A stretch of DNA of 64,000 nucleotides from Spirochaetaceae bacterium (GTDB lineage: Bacteria; Spirochaetota; Spirochaetia; Treponematales; Treponemataceae). The notes under the pieces were generated by a model. It was not told the DNA's origin, made no database searches, and worked only from the letters and a program-made list of their open reading frames with translations. The DNA is taken from the NCBI GenBank assembly GCA_017618015.1, contig JAFZVC010000026.1, positions 62,001 through 126,000 of the forward strand, read 5' to 3'. The translations under genes and the position numbers were made by a program. Positions 1-9,000 of the stretch are shown here, piece after piece. Position 1 is the stretch's first letter. Every line of letters begins with the position of its first letter.

Positions 1-683
<683 letters not shown>

Positions 684-735
684 CTAGTGCCAATGTGATA
701 TTGACCAATGTATCTATAGAAAGTAAGATTGCTTT

Positions 736-1242
736 ATGCAGAAGGCAATATTCGCAGGATCTTTTGATCCGCCAACATATGGACATTTAAACGTTATAGA
801 GCGTTCGGCATCTGTTTTTGACGAAATTCTTGTCGTTATAGCCGTAAACAAATCGAAAAAATACCTGTTTTCCGATGAAGAGCGTATGAGCATGATGAAA
901 GAACTCACAAAGAAGTGGAAGAATGTATCCGTTCATCTTTGCAGCACGCTTATCGTCGATTTTGCCAAAAAGAACAATGTGCACGTCCTTTTGCGCGGCG
1001 TCCGAAACTTTGCCGACTTTTCGTATGAGTTCGATCTTTCTTTGCTTAACAGAGGCCTTTCATCTGATATAGACACCTTTTTTATCCCGACAGATCCGGA
1101 ATATTTCGTCCTACGTTCAAGCGCGATAAAAGAACTTGCCTCATTCGGTGGCGATGTTTCCAAAATGGTTCCGCCATTGGTAGAGAAAAAATTACACGAT
1201 AAGTTCTTTACTGACGACGAAAGCAATACCACGAAAAAATGA
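736..1242 (+). CDS. coaD: Phosphopantetheine adenylyltransferase (CoaD)
   Basis: Catalyses transfer of AMP from ATP to 4'-phosphopantetheine, the penultimate step of coenzyme A synthesis, in the cytosol. At 168 residues it has the family's usual length. The nucleotidyltransferase motif [14 protein letters not shown] lies at residues 8-21 (T/HxGH signature), the [14 protein letters not shown] substrate loop at about 86-99, and the late [20 protein letters not shown] motif near 134-153. No strong ribosome-binding site is visible before the ATG, but the first motif is so close to the N-terminus that no other start fits. It is divergent from the Glu-Pro lipoprotein and is followed by a separate promoter for rpmF. 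Confidence 0.95.
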   Translation: MQKAIFAGSFDPPTYGHLNVIERSASVFDEILVVIAVNKSKKYLFSDEERMSMMKELTKKWKNVSVHLCSTLIVDFAKKNNVHVLLRGVRNFADFSYEFDLSLLNRGLSSDIDTFFIPTDPEYFVLRSSAIKELASFGGDVSKMVPPLVEKKLHDKFFTDDESNTTKK

Positions 1243-1257
1243 TTTTCTCAAATCAAA

Positions 1258-1285
1258 TTGACAAAAAATGAAAAAATGTTATAAT
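1258..1285 (+). promoter_or_regulatory. Sigma70-type promoter before rpmF-acpP
   Basis: TTGACA at 1258-1263 and TATAAT at 1280-1285 are separated by 16 bp, immediately downstream of coaD. This gives rpmF a leader of about 115 nt. The leader contains a second TTGACA-like hexamer at 1333-1338 without a good -10 box. No protein-coding gene fits in 1243-1406. Confidence 0.7.
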
Positions 1286-1406
1286 AAAATCATCTGCTAG
1301 GTTTGTAGAATTTTTGCAGATTCCGTAATGCGTTGACACTCATTGCGATTATGTGATATGTTAGTCAAGTTATTATAACTAACAAATTATTTAGCGAGGT
1401 TAATAT

Positions 1407-1595
1407 ATGGCAGTACCAAGAGCGAAAACGTCGAAAGCTCGTACAAAGAGAAGACAGACCATCAATATGAAGTTGGCAGCTCCGACTCTTGTTAAATGTA
1501 GCAATTGCGGAAACTTGACAATGTTGCATCGTGTATGCCCGAAGTGCGGTTTTTATCGTGGACGTCAGGTAATTACACCGGAGAGCAACGGCTAA
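1407..1595 (+). CDS. rpmF: 50S ribosomal protein L32
   Basis: Component of the large ribosomal subunit. The 62-residue product starts with the conserved basic MAVPRAKTSKARTKRRQ segment and carries a zinc-ribbon pair CSNCG (about 32-36) and CPKCG (about 45-49), so it is a Cys-containing, zinc-binding L32. A clear AGCGAGG ribosome-binding site precedes the ATG. The usual upstream partner yceD is absent here. acpP follows after 13 bp, the common rpmF-acpP pairing that links ribosome and fatty-acid synthesis genes. Confidence 0.96.
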   Translation: MAVPRAKTSKARTKRRQTINMKLAAPTLVKCSNCGNLTMLHRVCPKCGFYRGRQVITPESNG

Positions 1596-1608
1596 CAGGA
1601 GAAACTAA

Positions 1609-1845
1609 ATGGACGAATTGTTCGACAAAATGAAGAAACTTATTGCTGACAAGCTTGAAGTTGAAGAGTCAAAAATCACTCTTGATTCTTCTTTCCGTCA
1701 GGATTTAGGTGCAGACAGCCTTGATACCTATGAGCTTGTATATGCAATCGAAGAGAATTTAGGTGTAAGTGTTCCTGATGAAAAAGCTAGCGAATTCGAA
1801 ACTGTTCGCGATGCATACGAATACATAAAATCTCAGCAGAAATAA
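1609..1845 (+). CDS. acpP: Acyl carrier protein
   Basis: Carries growing acyl chains on a 4'-phosphopantetheine arm during fatty-acid synthesis in the cytosol. The 78-residue acidic helical protein contains the attachment motif DLGADSLDTYELV, with the modified serine at residue 37. The family motif is usually DSLDxVE; here a Thr-Tyr follows the Asp. An AGGAGA ribosome-binding site lies upstream. It is co-transcribed with rpmF and ends at a strong terminator. Confidence 0.96.
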   Translation: MDELFDKMKKLIADKLEVEESKITLDSSFRQDLGADSLDTYELVYAIEENLGVSVPDEKASEFETVRDAYEYIKSQQK

Positions 1846-1866
1846 CAATTCATGCATTTTTCTTGG

Positions 1867-1906
1867 AAAGGCTTTTAATGGAATATTAAAAGCCTTTTTG
1901 TTTTTT
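1867..1906 (+). terminator. Rho-independent terminator after acpP
   Basis: Arms 1867-1879 and 1885-1897 form a 13-bp stem (AAAGGCTTTTAAT) with a short loop, followed by a T-rich tract to 1906. Confidence 0.9.
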
Positions 1907-1962
1907 ATGGGAGTAAAGCTAGCGTCTGATATCTTTACCGCCCAAACTGCAGGGGGGCTGCC

Positions 1963-2679
1963 TTGAAAGCGGATTCTCTTTCGTCAAACAGAAAAAAAGA
2001 CCTGATATCCTTTCAGAAAAATCTAAACATAAAATTCAGCGACATTAATCTGCTCGACCTTGCGTTTCATCATCGCTCGTATGCGAACGAACATGGAAAC
2101 CATCTTGATAATAACGAACGCCTGGAATTTTTGGGCGATTCTGTGCTTGGAATTGCTGTCGCTGATTATCTTTACAAAACGATGAAAGATCATCCAGAAG
2201 GTGACCTTGCTAAAATAAAATCAGTTGTCGTTTCAGAAATGACGCTGTCTGAAATAGCGATAAACATCGGTATCCAAAAGATGCTGTTGCTCGGTAAAGG
2301 CGAGGAAAACTCCGGCGGAAGAACGAAAAAAGCATTGCTCGCAGATGCGACAGAAGCCGTATTTGGTGCGTATTATCTTGATTCAGGCTTTAAGGTCGCG
2401 GAAAAACTGATATTAAAGCTGCTCGTTCCGGAAATAGAGAAAGTGTGGGAGAATAAGCACCATAAAGACTTTAAGACGCTTTTGCAGGAATATTATCAAA
2501 AAAAATGCAAAGAATGCCCTGTGTACAAGCTTGATAAGATTACTGGCCCTGATCATGAACGAGTATTCTGGGTTTCTGTAAGCCTGGGTGATAAAGTTTT
2601 TGGACCAGAGAAGGGCAGCAGCAAAAAAGAAGCAGAACAGGCCGCTGCAAAATGCGCGTGGGATTCAATCAATAAATAA
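1963..2679 (+). CDS. rnc: Ribonuclease III
   Basis: Double-strand-specific endoribonuclease that processes rRNA precursors and structured mRNAs. The catalytic domain has the signature NERLEFLGDSVLG (about residues 50-62) with the metal-binding acidic residues, and a second acidic site (LADATEAVFGA). A C-terminal double-stranded-RNA-binding domain follows (DFKTLLQEYYQ through KKEAEQAAAKCAWDSI). The 238-residue length is normal. The start is a TTG preceded by an AGGGGGG ribosome-binding site; no in-frame ATG lies early enough to keep the first domain whole. Confidence 0.95.
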   Translation: MKADSLSSNRKKDLISFQKNLNIKFSDINLLDLAFHHRSYANEHGNHLDNNERLEFLGDSVLGIAVADYLYKTMKDHPEGDLAKIKSVVVSEMTLSEIAINIGIQKMLLLGKGEENSGGRTKKALLADATEAVFGAYYLDSGFKVAEKLILKLLVPEIEKVWENKHHKDFKTLLQEYYQKKCKECPVYKLDKITGPDHERVFWVSVSLGDKVFGPEKGSSKKEAEQAAAKCAWDSINK

Positions 2680-2686
2680 CAAGAGC

Positions 2687-2721
2687 AAAAAAAAGCCTTT
2701 CCAGTTAGACTGAAAAGGCTT
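2687..2721 (-). terminator. Leftward terminator between rnc and 2722-2840 segment
   Basis: On the minus strand, arms AAGCCTTT (2714-2721) and AAAGGCTT (2693-2700) form a stem followed by eight T residues (2687-2694). It would end leftward transcription coming from the structured segment or from tRNA-Gly. Confidence 0.75.
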
Positions 2722-2840
2722 GAAGCGGCAGAAGGAAGTCGCCTTCCAGGCCGGCTACGTTGCCTGCCGGCGGCATCCATGGCGCCTTTTCGTCTGTCGA
2801 CGCGGCAACTTCGCTTCGACTCCTTCATTATTTCAAAAAG
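2722..2840 (-). other. GC-rich structured intergenic segment (ncRNA or repeat candidate)
   Basis: This stretch is visibly richer in G and C than its surroundings and has many self-complementary blocks (GAAGCG/CGCTTC, GCCGGC repeats, CCATGG). On the minus strand it lies between the tRNA-Gly terminator and a second terminator, which suits a small RNA. At 2724-2741 it repeats, with one mismatch, the 18 bp at 2887-2904 that cover the 3' end of tRNA-Gly. It could be a small RNA, a dispersed palindromic repeat or a decayed integration site. No convincing protein-coding frame is present. Confidence 0.35.
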
Positions 2841-2852
2841 AATCTTTAAAAC

Positions 2853-2879
2853 AAAAAAGGACTTTCTGTACGAAAGTCC
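2853..2879 (-). terminator. Terminator of tRNA-Gly
   Basis: On the minus strand GGACTTT (2873-2879) and AAAGTCC (2859-2865) form a 7-bp stem followed by six T residues, nine bases past the tRNA 3' end. Confidence 0.8.
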
Positions 2880-2887
2880 CTTTAACA

Positions 2888-2959
2888 GCGGCAGAAGGGA
2901 GTCGAACCCTCGTCTCCAGCTTGGAAGGCTGGGGTAATGAGCCGTTATACGACTGCCGC
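2888..2959 (-). tRNA. tRNA-Gly (anticodon TCC)
   Basis: Seventy-two bases fold as a cloverleaf: acceptor stem GCGGCAG/CTGCCGC, a five-pair anticodon stem CCAGC/GCTGG with loop CTTCCAA (anticodon TCC), and T-arm GAGGGTTCGACTCCC. CCA is not encoded. It is transcribed leftward and has its own terminator. Confidence 0.95.
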
Positions 2960-3070
2960 ATTGACATATGGAATATAGCAAAAAGGCGTTTTTTAGTCAA
3001 TAGCTCCGCGTTTTTTTCTAACTCAATGTTGCTATTATTTCGCGCGGAACCGTATGACCTAGCCGATTTC

Positions 3071-4483
3071 CTAAAGGTTTGAAAGAAGCCAGTCCTTGAA
3101 CATATCGTAGTCATTTTCCATAGGAATTGCTCTGTCAGGCAGCGAAAGAACTCTTTCGAGCCTGTCCGGGAGCAGAGGATCGCTTCCTGTAGCTTTCTTG
3201 ACGATTTCGCCGAACTTTGCAGGATGAGCCGTCTCCAGTACGATACCAACTGATTTTCTGTCAACGACATCATTTGCCCAATCCGGGATGTTCGGCGTAA
3301 GGCCTGGGTTTGTATACTCGTTCGGGAAGCCGGAAACAAGGTTGAGCATTGCGCTGCGGCGGATGTCGTCCCATGCTTTCCAACCGATAGCTCCGTGCGG
3401 ATCGATGACATAGCCAGTCTTCTGTTTGCACTCATGAATCGCGTCGCTTGTTCCTTTATCGTCGAGCCAGTAGCTTGCAAAAAGCTTCCTGACTTCCTCA
3501 AGACTGTACATAGCCTGTATACGCTCATAATTGCTAGGCGCGCCTACGTCCATCGCGTTTGAAAGAGTTTTTACAGAAGCACGTGGCTCATAAGAGCTTG
3601 TGGCAATCCAGTCTGGAATTGTTTTGTTCGAGTTTGTGGCAGCGATAAAGCCTTTTATCGGCGCGCCCATTTCGCGTGCTATAAGCCCGGATGTAAGGTT
3701 ACCGAAGTTTCCGGAAGGAACTGATACAATGATTGAAGGATGCTCTATGCCGGAATCGTGCGGAGCTCTGTTGGCAACGACGAGCGATGCGTACATATAG
3801 TAGAAGCTCTGCGGCAAAAGGCGCGAAATGTTTATTGAGTTTGCGGAAGAAAGCCGTAATTTGCTCCGAAGGACTGAATCTGTGAAAGCCGTCTTTACAA
3901 GCTTCTGACAGTCATCGAAAGTACCTTTTACACGAAGAGCCCTTACGTTGTCTGTGAACGTTGAAAGCTGCTTTTCCTGAAGAGGACTTATCTTTCCTTC
4001 CGGGTACAAAATCGTAACATCAAGCCCTGGAACTTTGTGGAATGCGCTTCCAACGGCACTTCCTGTGTCACCAGAAGTCGCGACTAGAATATGAAGTTGC
4101 TCTTTTTCGTTTCGGTTGAAATAAGACATCATGCGTGCCATGAAGCGCGCGCCGAAGTCTTTGAAAGCACATGTCGGGCCGTGGAAAAGTTCAAGAACAT
4201 AAGTAACAGGGTCTATCGGAACTACTTGTGCGTTAAACGGATAGCAATCCGCGATTATCATATTCAATTCTGTTTCCGGGATTTCTCCGTCTGTATAAAG
4301 TCTTGCAATTTCAAATGCTATATCTCTGAACGAAGGAGCCGATGTCTTTGTAAGTATTGATCTGTCAAGTTTAGGAAAAAAAGTAGGGATATAAAGACCG
4401 CCAGTCTTAGGGTTCATTCCTCCAAGAACGGCTGTTTTAAAATCAACTTTGACGCTTTTATCTCTTGTATCGGTATAGATCAT
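3071..4483 (-). CDS. thrC: Threonine synthase
   Basis: PLP enzyme that converts O-phosphohomoserine to threonine, the last step of threonine synthesis. The 470-residue product is of the long, enterobacterial/yeast-like class. The PLP-binding lysine lies in TCAFKDFGARF (about residue 110), the phosphate-binding loop is ATSGDTGSAVGSAF (about 133-146), and SVPSGNFGNLTSG (about 253-265) is the family's cofactor loop. The ATG at 4483 follows an AGAGG sequence. It is divergent from alr, with a 201-bp spacer that includes an 8-bp-arm AT-rich hairpin at 4549-4568. Confidence 0.95.
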   Translation of the reverse strand: MIYTDTRDKSVKVDFKTAVLGGMNPKTGGLYIPTFFPKLDRSILTKTSAPSFRDIAFEIARLYTDGEIPETELNMIIADCYPFNAQVVPIDPVTYVLELFHGPTCAFKDFGARFMARMMSYFNRNEKEQLHILVATSGDTGSAVGSAFHKVPGLDVTILYPEGKISPLQEKQLSTFTDNVRALRVKGTFDDCQKLVKTAFTDSVLRSKLRLSSANSINISRLLPQSFYYMYASLVVANRAPHDSGIEHPSIIVSVPSGNFGNLTSGLIAREMGAPIKGFIAATNSNKTIPDWIATSSYEPRASVKTLSNAMDVGAPSNYERIQAMYSLEEVRKLFASYWLDDKGTSDAIHECKQKTGYVIDPHGAIGWKAWDDIRRSAMLNLVSGFPNEYTNPGLTPNIPDWANDVVDRKSVGIVLETAHPAKFGEIVKKATGSDPLLPDRLERVLSLPDRAIPMENDYDMFKDWLLSNL

Positions 4484-4684
4484 TTTTATTGTGCCTCTAT
4501 GTATATGAATAACTTAGTATATTCTTGCAAGTATGTGCTTGTCTATGCATAAAAATACGCATTTTTATTATAACAATTTGTTGTTACTATTACAACTGAT
4601 TTCTATATGCAAAATTGTATTGTTAGGTCAGCCTTCATCATATATTGATATGTTATTCTGTCTGGAGTAAAATAACAAACAATT

Positions 4685-5842
4685 ATGAGAGCAACAAAAG
4701 CTAATATATATCTTGATAATCTGCGTGATAACATTTCCTGTATAAAAAGTTTCCTTGGGAAAAATACAAAAATGTGCGTTGCAGTTAAAGCGGACGGTTA
4801 TGGTCACGGAGCGGTCCGCGTCGCAGTCGCATCTATAAAAGCCGGTGCTTCTTTCTTGGCAGTAGCGTCTGTCCAGGAGGGAATTGAGCTTCGGGAAGCC
4901 GGAATTGTCGCCCCGATTCTGTCATTAAGCCTTCCGTTGAAAGAAGAAATACCTCTTCTTCTTGTACACTCAATAACGCCGCTTGTCTTTGACGAAGAGT
5001 TTATTATCAGCGTCAATTCAGTTGCGGAAAACATGCACAGAAAAATCCCGGTTCACCTAAAAATAGATACAGGAATGGGCAGGGTAGGCTGCAAACCAGA
5101 AAATGCCTCAAGACTCGCTCATCTTATTGACAGCCTGCCGTGGCTTTATTTGGAAGGATGCTGTACTCATTTTGCCGCATCTGAATCTCCTGTAGAGGAA
5201 GATGTAGCCTATACAAAGCATCAGATAAAAGTTTTTAACGACGCGATTGCCGATATTCGTGCGGCTGGGATTGATCCAGGAATTATTCACTGCGCTAACA
5301 CTGGCGCAATTTTCCTTTATCCAGAGGTACATTTTGATATGGTCCGCCCTGGAATAGCTATATACGGCTATTTCCCGGAGCCAGGATTAGGCGAATATCT
5401 TACAAAGAAAGAAAAACGCAAGATTGAGCTTAAGCCGGTTATGGAGCTTTGCACACAAGTCGTTGCAATAAAACATTTCAAAAAAGGCGAATCAATTTCG
5501 TACAACAGAACTTGGGTCGCAGAAGAGGACTGCGATATTGGAGTTCTACCGGTCGGTTATGCCGATGGACTTATGCGCCGTTTTTCTCCGGGTCTGAATG
5601 TCGTTATAAACGGGAAAAAGTATCCCGTTGTTGGAAGAATATGCATGGATCAGTGCATGATTTGCCTTGGTAACAACCACGATGTTCACCGCTGGGATAA
5701 AGTCGTCATTTTTGGACCCGGCGAAGACTGCCTTAACGCTGAGGATTTGGCAGAATCCGCCGGAACAATCTCGTACGAAATTCTTTGTGCGATAAACAAA
5801 CGCGTTCCACGTGTATATATTGATACAGAAAAGAATTATTAG
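4685..5842 (+). CDS. alr: Alanine racemase
   Basis: PLP-dependent conversion of L- to D-alanine for peptidoglycan. The 385-residue length is typical. The PLP lysine is in VAVKADGYGHGA (about residues 32-43), and the C-terminal domain carries the catalytic tyrosine region (SYNRTW, about 273-278) and GRICMDQCM (about 318-326). GGAG at 4664-4667 is rather far from the ATG, so translation initiation may be weak. The gene converges with the M16 peptidase gene, leaving only 12 bp between stop codons. Confidence 0.95.
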   Translation: MRATKANIYLDNLRDNISCIKSFLGKNTKMCVAVKADGYGHGAVRVAVASIKAGASFLAVASVQEGIELREAGIVAPILSLSLPLKEEIPLLLVHSITPLVFDEEFIISVNSVAENMHRKIPVHLKIDTGMGRVGCKPENASRLAHLIDSLPWLYLEGCCTHFAASESPVEEDVAYTKHQIKVFNDAIADIRAAGIDPGIIHCANTGAIFLYPEVHFDMVRPGIAIYGYFPEPGLGEYLTKKEKRKIELKPVMELCTQVVAIKHFKKGESISYNRTWVAEEDCDIGVLPVGYADGLMRRFSPGLNVVINGKKYPVVGRICMDQCMICLGNNHDVHRWDKVVIFGPGEDCLNAEDLAESAGTISYEILCAINKRVPRVYIDTEKNY

Positions 5843-5854
5843 TTTCGATATACC

Positions 5855-8740
5855 TTAGAATATTTCCGGCTCTAAGAAAACACACACGTAATTATCCGTT
5901 TTAAGATACTTCTTCGCTAAATCACGCATGTATTCGGCTGTTGTCCATGTGCGAACGGAGTTGTCGTCGTAAATGACTTCCGCAGGAAGATACTTGAAAA
6001 CTTCCACTGCGTTTATCATGTTGATCCACCACTGCGCATTCTTACTGTTAACTTCAAAGTTCCGACGAAACGACTCGTGTAGTTTTGCTATATAACTTTC
6101 ATCTACAAGTTCCGTGCGTAATTTGTTTAATGCAGAAATGACTTCGTTCGTAAGTTCCTTTTCGCGCGATGGTTCACAACCAAACGAAATTTGGAACTTG
6201 TAGTAACGCTCAGGGTAACCGTCAATTTCTGTCGTTACGGAAACACCATACGTTCCGCTCATATCCTCGCGTATAATCTCACGGAGTTTTATTTCGACAA
6301 GAGAGCGAAGCTCTTCCATCATATCGATGTCTTTCCGTGTTTCTTGAACATCTTTTGCAGCTGGCAAACTGCCGCCAAAAGCAATAAGAACCTTGCCTTT
6401 GTTTTCCTGTCCTTTTTTTACAGTCTCTTTTGTTATTCCGGCTGGGAAGGTGAACGGCTCATAAAAGCCTGATTCTCTCTTGCTAGAGTCGCTTGGAATC
6501 GAGCCTATGTAATACTGACACAGCTCAACAAGAACTTCTTCATCTATATCGCCAACGAACGTAAACGTAAAATCTGCCGCGTTGCTGAACCGTTCGCGGA
6601 AGCATTTCTCACTTACAGTTTTGTCCATTTTTGAAACAAACTCAGGGTTAATTGCCGTGTGTCTGATAGAATCACCGTACAAAATTTTCCTTGCGCGAGA
6701 AAGCATGACATCTTCCGGCTGAATGTTGTACATTTTTGCCTGCTGATCCATTATCATGCAGATATAGTTCCAGCCTTCATCAGTGAACTGGGGCTCTAAA
6801 AAGAACCTGTTTACGAGTTGAAGCATTTCTTCAAGATTCTGCGAATTTGTCTCTGTAGAAATAATTTCGCTATGCTCGTTTATTGAAAGATTAAACCCGA
6901 TATATTTGTTGCTTAAATACTTCTGTAATTGTGCAATATTCATCCCTGAGATGCCCGAATAAAGTGCGTACATCGGGGCAACAACGCAGGAAGCATAATC
7001 GTCGTCGCTGACTAAAGAAGCACCGCCTTCGCTCGCGGCAGACATATAAATCTTCGATTTGTCAAAATTAGTCTTTTTCACGATGATTCTTGCGCCGTTT
7101 GAAAGTACATAATCCGTAAATCCAAGTGTTTCATAATTCGCTGTCGAAACAATGTTGGCTTTTTCCGCCGGCTTTTCCATCAGCTCGTCTTCAACAACAA
7201 AGTCTTCGTATGCAGTAAGCTCAATTTCACTTACATAGTTTTCCCAAAAGCTTATAATATCGTCATTTGAAGGAAGCTCAACACTCTCCGGCGCATAAAT
7301 TATACAGAGCGTTCCACGGTCTTGGAACAGTTTTCTGGCAACTTCATCAGCTTCTTCTTCTGTTATGGAGCTTAAAAGCCGGCAGGCAATTTCTATGTAG
7401 TCATCGTCAGAGACAACAGTGTCGCCTAGAAGGACGTAATTAACTATTTCCTGCGCTCTGCTTTGAGAAGCGATTGTTTCTCTCTGATCATAACGCTGGT
7501 TTTCTGAAACAAGAATAGAATCTTTTACCCTGTCAAATTCAGACTGTGTAATTCCGTGAGCAAGAAGGCGTGCATTCTCGTCAAGAATCTGCTGGAAAGA
7601 TGCTGCGAACATGCCTTCTTTCGGGACAAAAGTTAATCCGTGGAAAGTAGCGGAATTAGTTTCTGTATAGTGAACGGCACTCGCCATAAGCCAAGGTGCG
7701 TCGACTGTCTGCGTTATTTCCGAAAGCCGCGCAGAAAGAACGGAAATGACTATATCAGTAAGAAAGCTTTCGCGTAAATCTTCTTCAGTTGTAATAGGCT
7801 TGACAACTTCATCCTGTGACACAAGCTGCACTTGTGTGTAGGGCATCTCCGCGTCTTTGAACACAATAACATCTTTTTCCGTTCTTACAGGAACAGAGCC
7901 TTTTGGCGGTTCAATTATGTCGTTAGAAGCTGGAATTTCGCCCATCGTCTTTTTTATAAAAAACTCTGCGACTTGTGGATCAACCATTCCGGAAATAACG
8001 ACAGCCATATTCTCCGGGCGATACCATCTTTTGTAGAAAGCGACGACTTCATCGCGTGTAATGTTCTGAATAACGTTCATATCGCCGATAGGCAATCTGT
8101 CAACATATGGGGAATCCTTCAGTTCAAAAGGAAGAATTGTATCGGTCAATCTGCCATTAAGTCCAAGTCGCCCACGCCATTCCTCAGTTATAACGCCGCG
8201 TTCTTTGTCGAGTTCTTCCTGATCGAATGTAACGGCACTTGCCCAGTCATGGAAAATAAGTATTCCCTGTTCAAGATATTCGCCTTTGTCAGCTGGTATC
8301 TCAAACATATAGACAGTTTCCTCAAATGATGTATAAGCATTGACTTCTGCACCAAAGTCCATTCCAATAGACTCTGCATAGTCTATAAGACTATTCTTTT
8401 CAAAATGTTCTGTACCGTTAAAGCACATGTGCTCTACAAAGTGTGCGACACCTTTTTCGCTGTCTTTTTCCGCCAATGATCCGACTTTTACGACAAGTCT
8501 TAAAGAAATCCTGTTATACGGTGTTTTATTTGGTCTGATATAGTAGCTTAAGCCATTATCCAGAACGCCTGAGATGATTTCTGGATCCTGTTTTAATAAA
8601 CTTTCTTCTATATATATAGTGGATTTTTCCGTAAGAGAATTCCCTGTAATAGAATTTCCCGATGTCGTGCAGGCAGTCACAAAACAACATGCTACAAAAA
8701 CCAATACAGTCAAGAAAAACTTGGAATACTTTTTAATCAT
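5855..8740 (-). CDS. M16-family zinc metallopeptidase, lipoprotein
   Basis: Predicted exported peptidase of the pitrilysin/insulinase (M16) family. The N-terminus (MIKKYSKFFLTVLVFVACC..) ends in lipobox VTAC, so it should be a lipoprotein. The inverted zinc motif HFVEH lies in GVAHFVEHMCFNG (about residues 96-108), with the downstream glutamate region at NAYTSFEETVYMFEIP. The second, inactive M16 domain occupies the C-terminal half, so the 961-residue length fits the two-domain-pair forms. The longer open frame runs back into tRNA-Leu; the ATG at 8740 with a GGAGGAT ribosome-binding site is the sensible start. Confidence 0.92.
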   Translation of the reverse strand: MIKKYSKFFLTVLVFVACCFVTACTTSGNSITGNSLTEKSTIYIEESLLKQDPEIISGVLDNGLSYYIRPNKTPYNRISLRLVVKVGSLAEKDSEKGVAHFVEHMCFNGTEHFEKNSLIDYAESIGMDFGAEVNAYTSFEETVYMFEIPADKGEYLEQGILIFHDWASAVTFDQEELDKERGVITEEWRGRLGLNGRLTDTILPFELKDSPYVDRLPIGDMNVIQNITRDEVVAFYKRWYRPENMAVVISGMVDPQVAEFFIKKTMGEIPASNDIIEPPKGSVPVRTEKDVIVFKDAEMPYTQVQLVSQDEVVKPITTEEDLRESFLTDIVISVLSARLSEITQTVDAPWLMASAVHYTETNSATFHGLTFVPKEGMFAASFQQILDENARLLAHGITQSEFDRVKDSILVSENQRYDQRETIASQSRAQEIVNYVLLGDTVVSDDDYIEIACRLLSSITEEEADEVARKLFQDRGTLCIIYAPESVELPSNDDIISFWENYVSEIELTAYEDFVVEDELMEKPAEKANIVSTANYETLGFTDYVLSNGARIIVKKTNFDKSKIYMSAASEGGASLVSDDDYASCVVAPMYALYSGISGMNIAQLQKYLSNKYIGFNLSINEHSEIISTETNSQNLEEMLQLVNRFFLEPQFTDEGWNYICMIMDQQAKMYNIQPEDVMLSRARKILYGDSIRHTAINPEFVSKMDKTVSEKCFRERFSNAADFTFTFVGDIDEEVLVELCQYYIGSIPSDSSKRESGFYEPFTFPAGITKETVKKGQENKGKVLIAFGGSLPAAKDVQETRKDIDMMEELRSLVEIKLREIIREDMSGTYGVSVTTEIDGYPERYYKFQISFGCEPSREKELTNEVISALNKLRTELVDESYIAKLHESFRRNFEVNSKNAQWWINMINAVEVFKYLPAEVIYDDNSVRTWTTAEYMRDLAKKYLKTDNYVCVFLEPEIF

Positions 8741-8766
8741 AATATCCTCCGAAAAATAATTGGGGC

Positions 8767-8795
8767 AAAAAAAAGCTGCTCCAAAACGAAGCAGC
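8767..8795 (-). terminator. Terminator of tRNA-Leu
   Basis: On the minus strand GCTGCT and AGCAGC arms (8790-8795 and 8775-8780) are followed by eight T residues. It separates the tRNA from the M16 gene downstream. Confidence 0.85.
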
Positions 8796-8800
8796 ATCAG

Positions 8801-8884
8801 TGCCCGGAACAAGACTTGAACTTGCACACCCTTGCGAGCTCTAGTACCTGAAACTAGCGTGTCTACCAATTCCACCATCCGGGC
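8801..8884 (-). tRNA. tRNA-Leu (anticodon CAG)
   Basis: Eighty-four bases with a long variable arm, as expected for a class II leucine tRNA. The acceptor stem is GCCCGGA/TTCCGGGC-like and the D-arm contains TGGTAGACACG. The anticodon stem CTAGT/ACTAG encloses loop TTCAGGT, giving CAG. The discriminator base is A and CCA is not encoded. Confidence 0.94.
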
Positions 8885-8985
8885 AGTTCATAAGAACATG
8901 GAAAAAATACCAAAATAACCCGATTGTGTCAACATCGCAGTATTCGACATAATTCAACAAAAAACTCGCCAATATAACGTTTTCA

Positions 8986-8994
8986 TGGTATAAT
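8986..8994 (+). promoter_or_regulatory. Extended -10 promoter abutting the araC-family gene
   Basis: TGGTATAAT is an extended -10 element ending 6 bp before the ATG. Transcription would start at or within a base or two of the start codon, so the mRNA would be leaderless. No clear -35 box is present. Confidence 0.55.
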
Positions 8995-9000
8995 ATATTT

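Noticed and set aside
2553-2981. Leftward open frame across the rnc end and tRNA-Gly
   Set aside because: It overlaps rnc, two terminators and a tRNA; composition is not coding-like.
8741-8878. N-terminal extension of the M16 peptidase gene
   Set aside because: It would translate part of tRNA-Leu and its terminator; the ATG at 8740 has a good ribosome-binding site and signal peptide.
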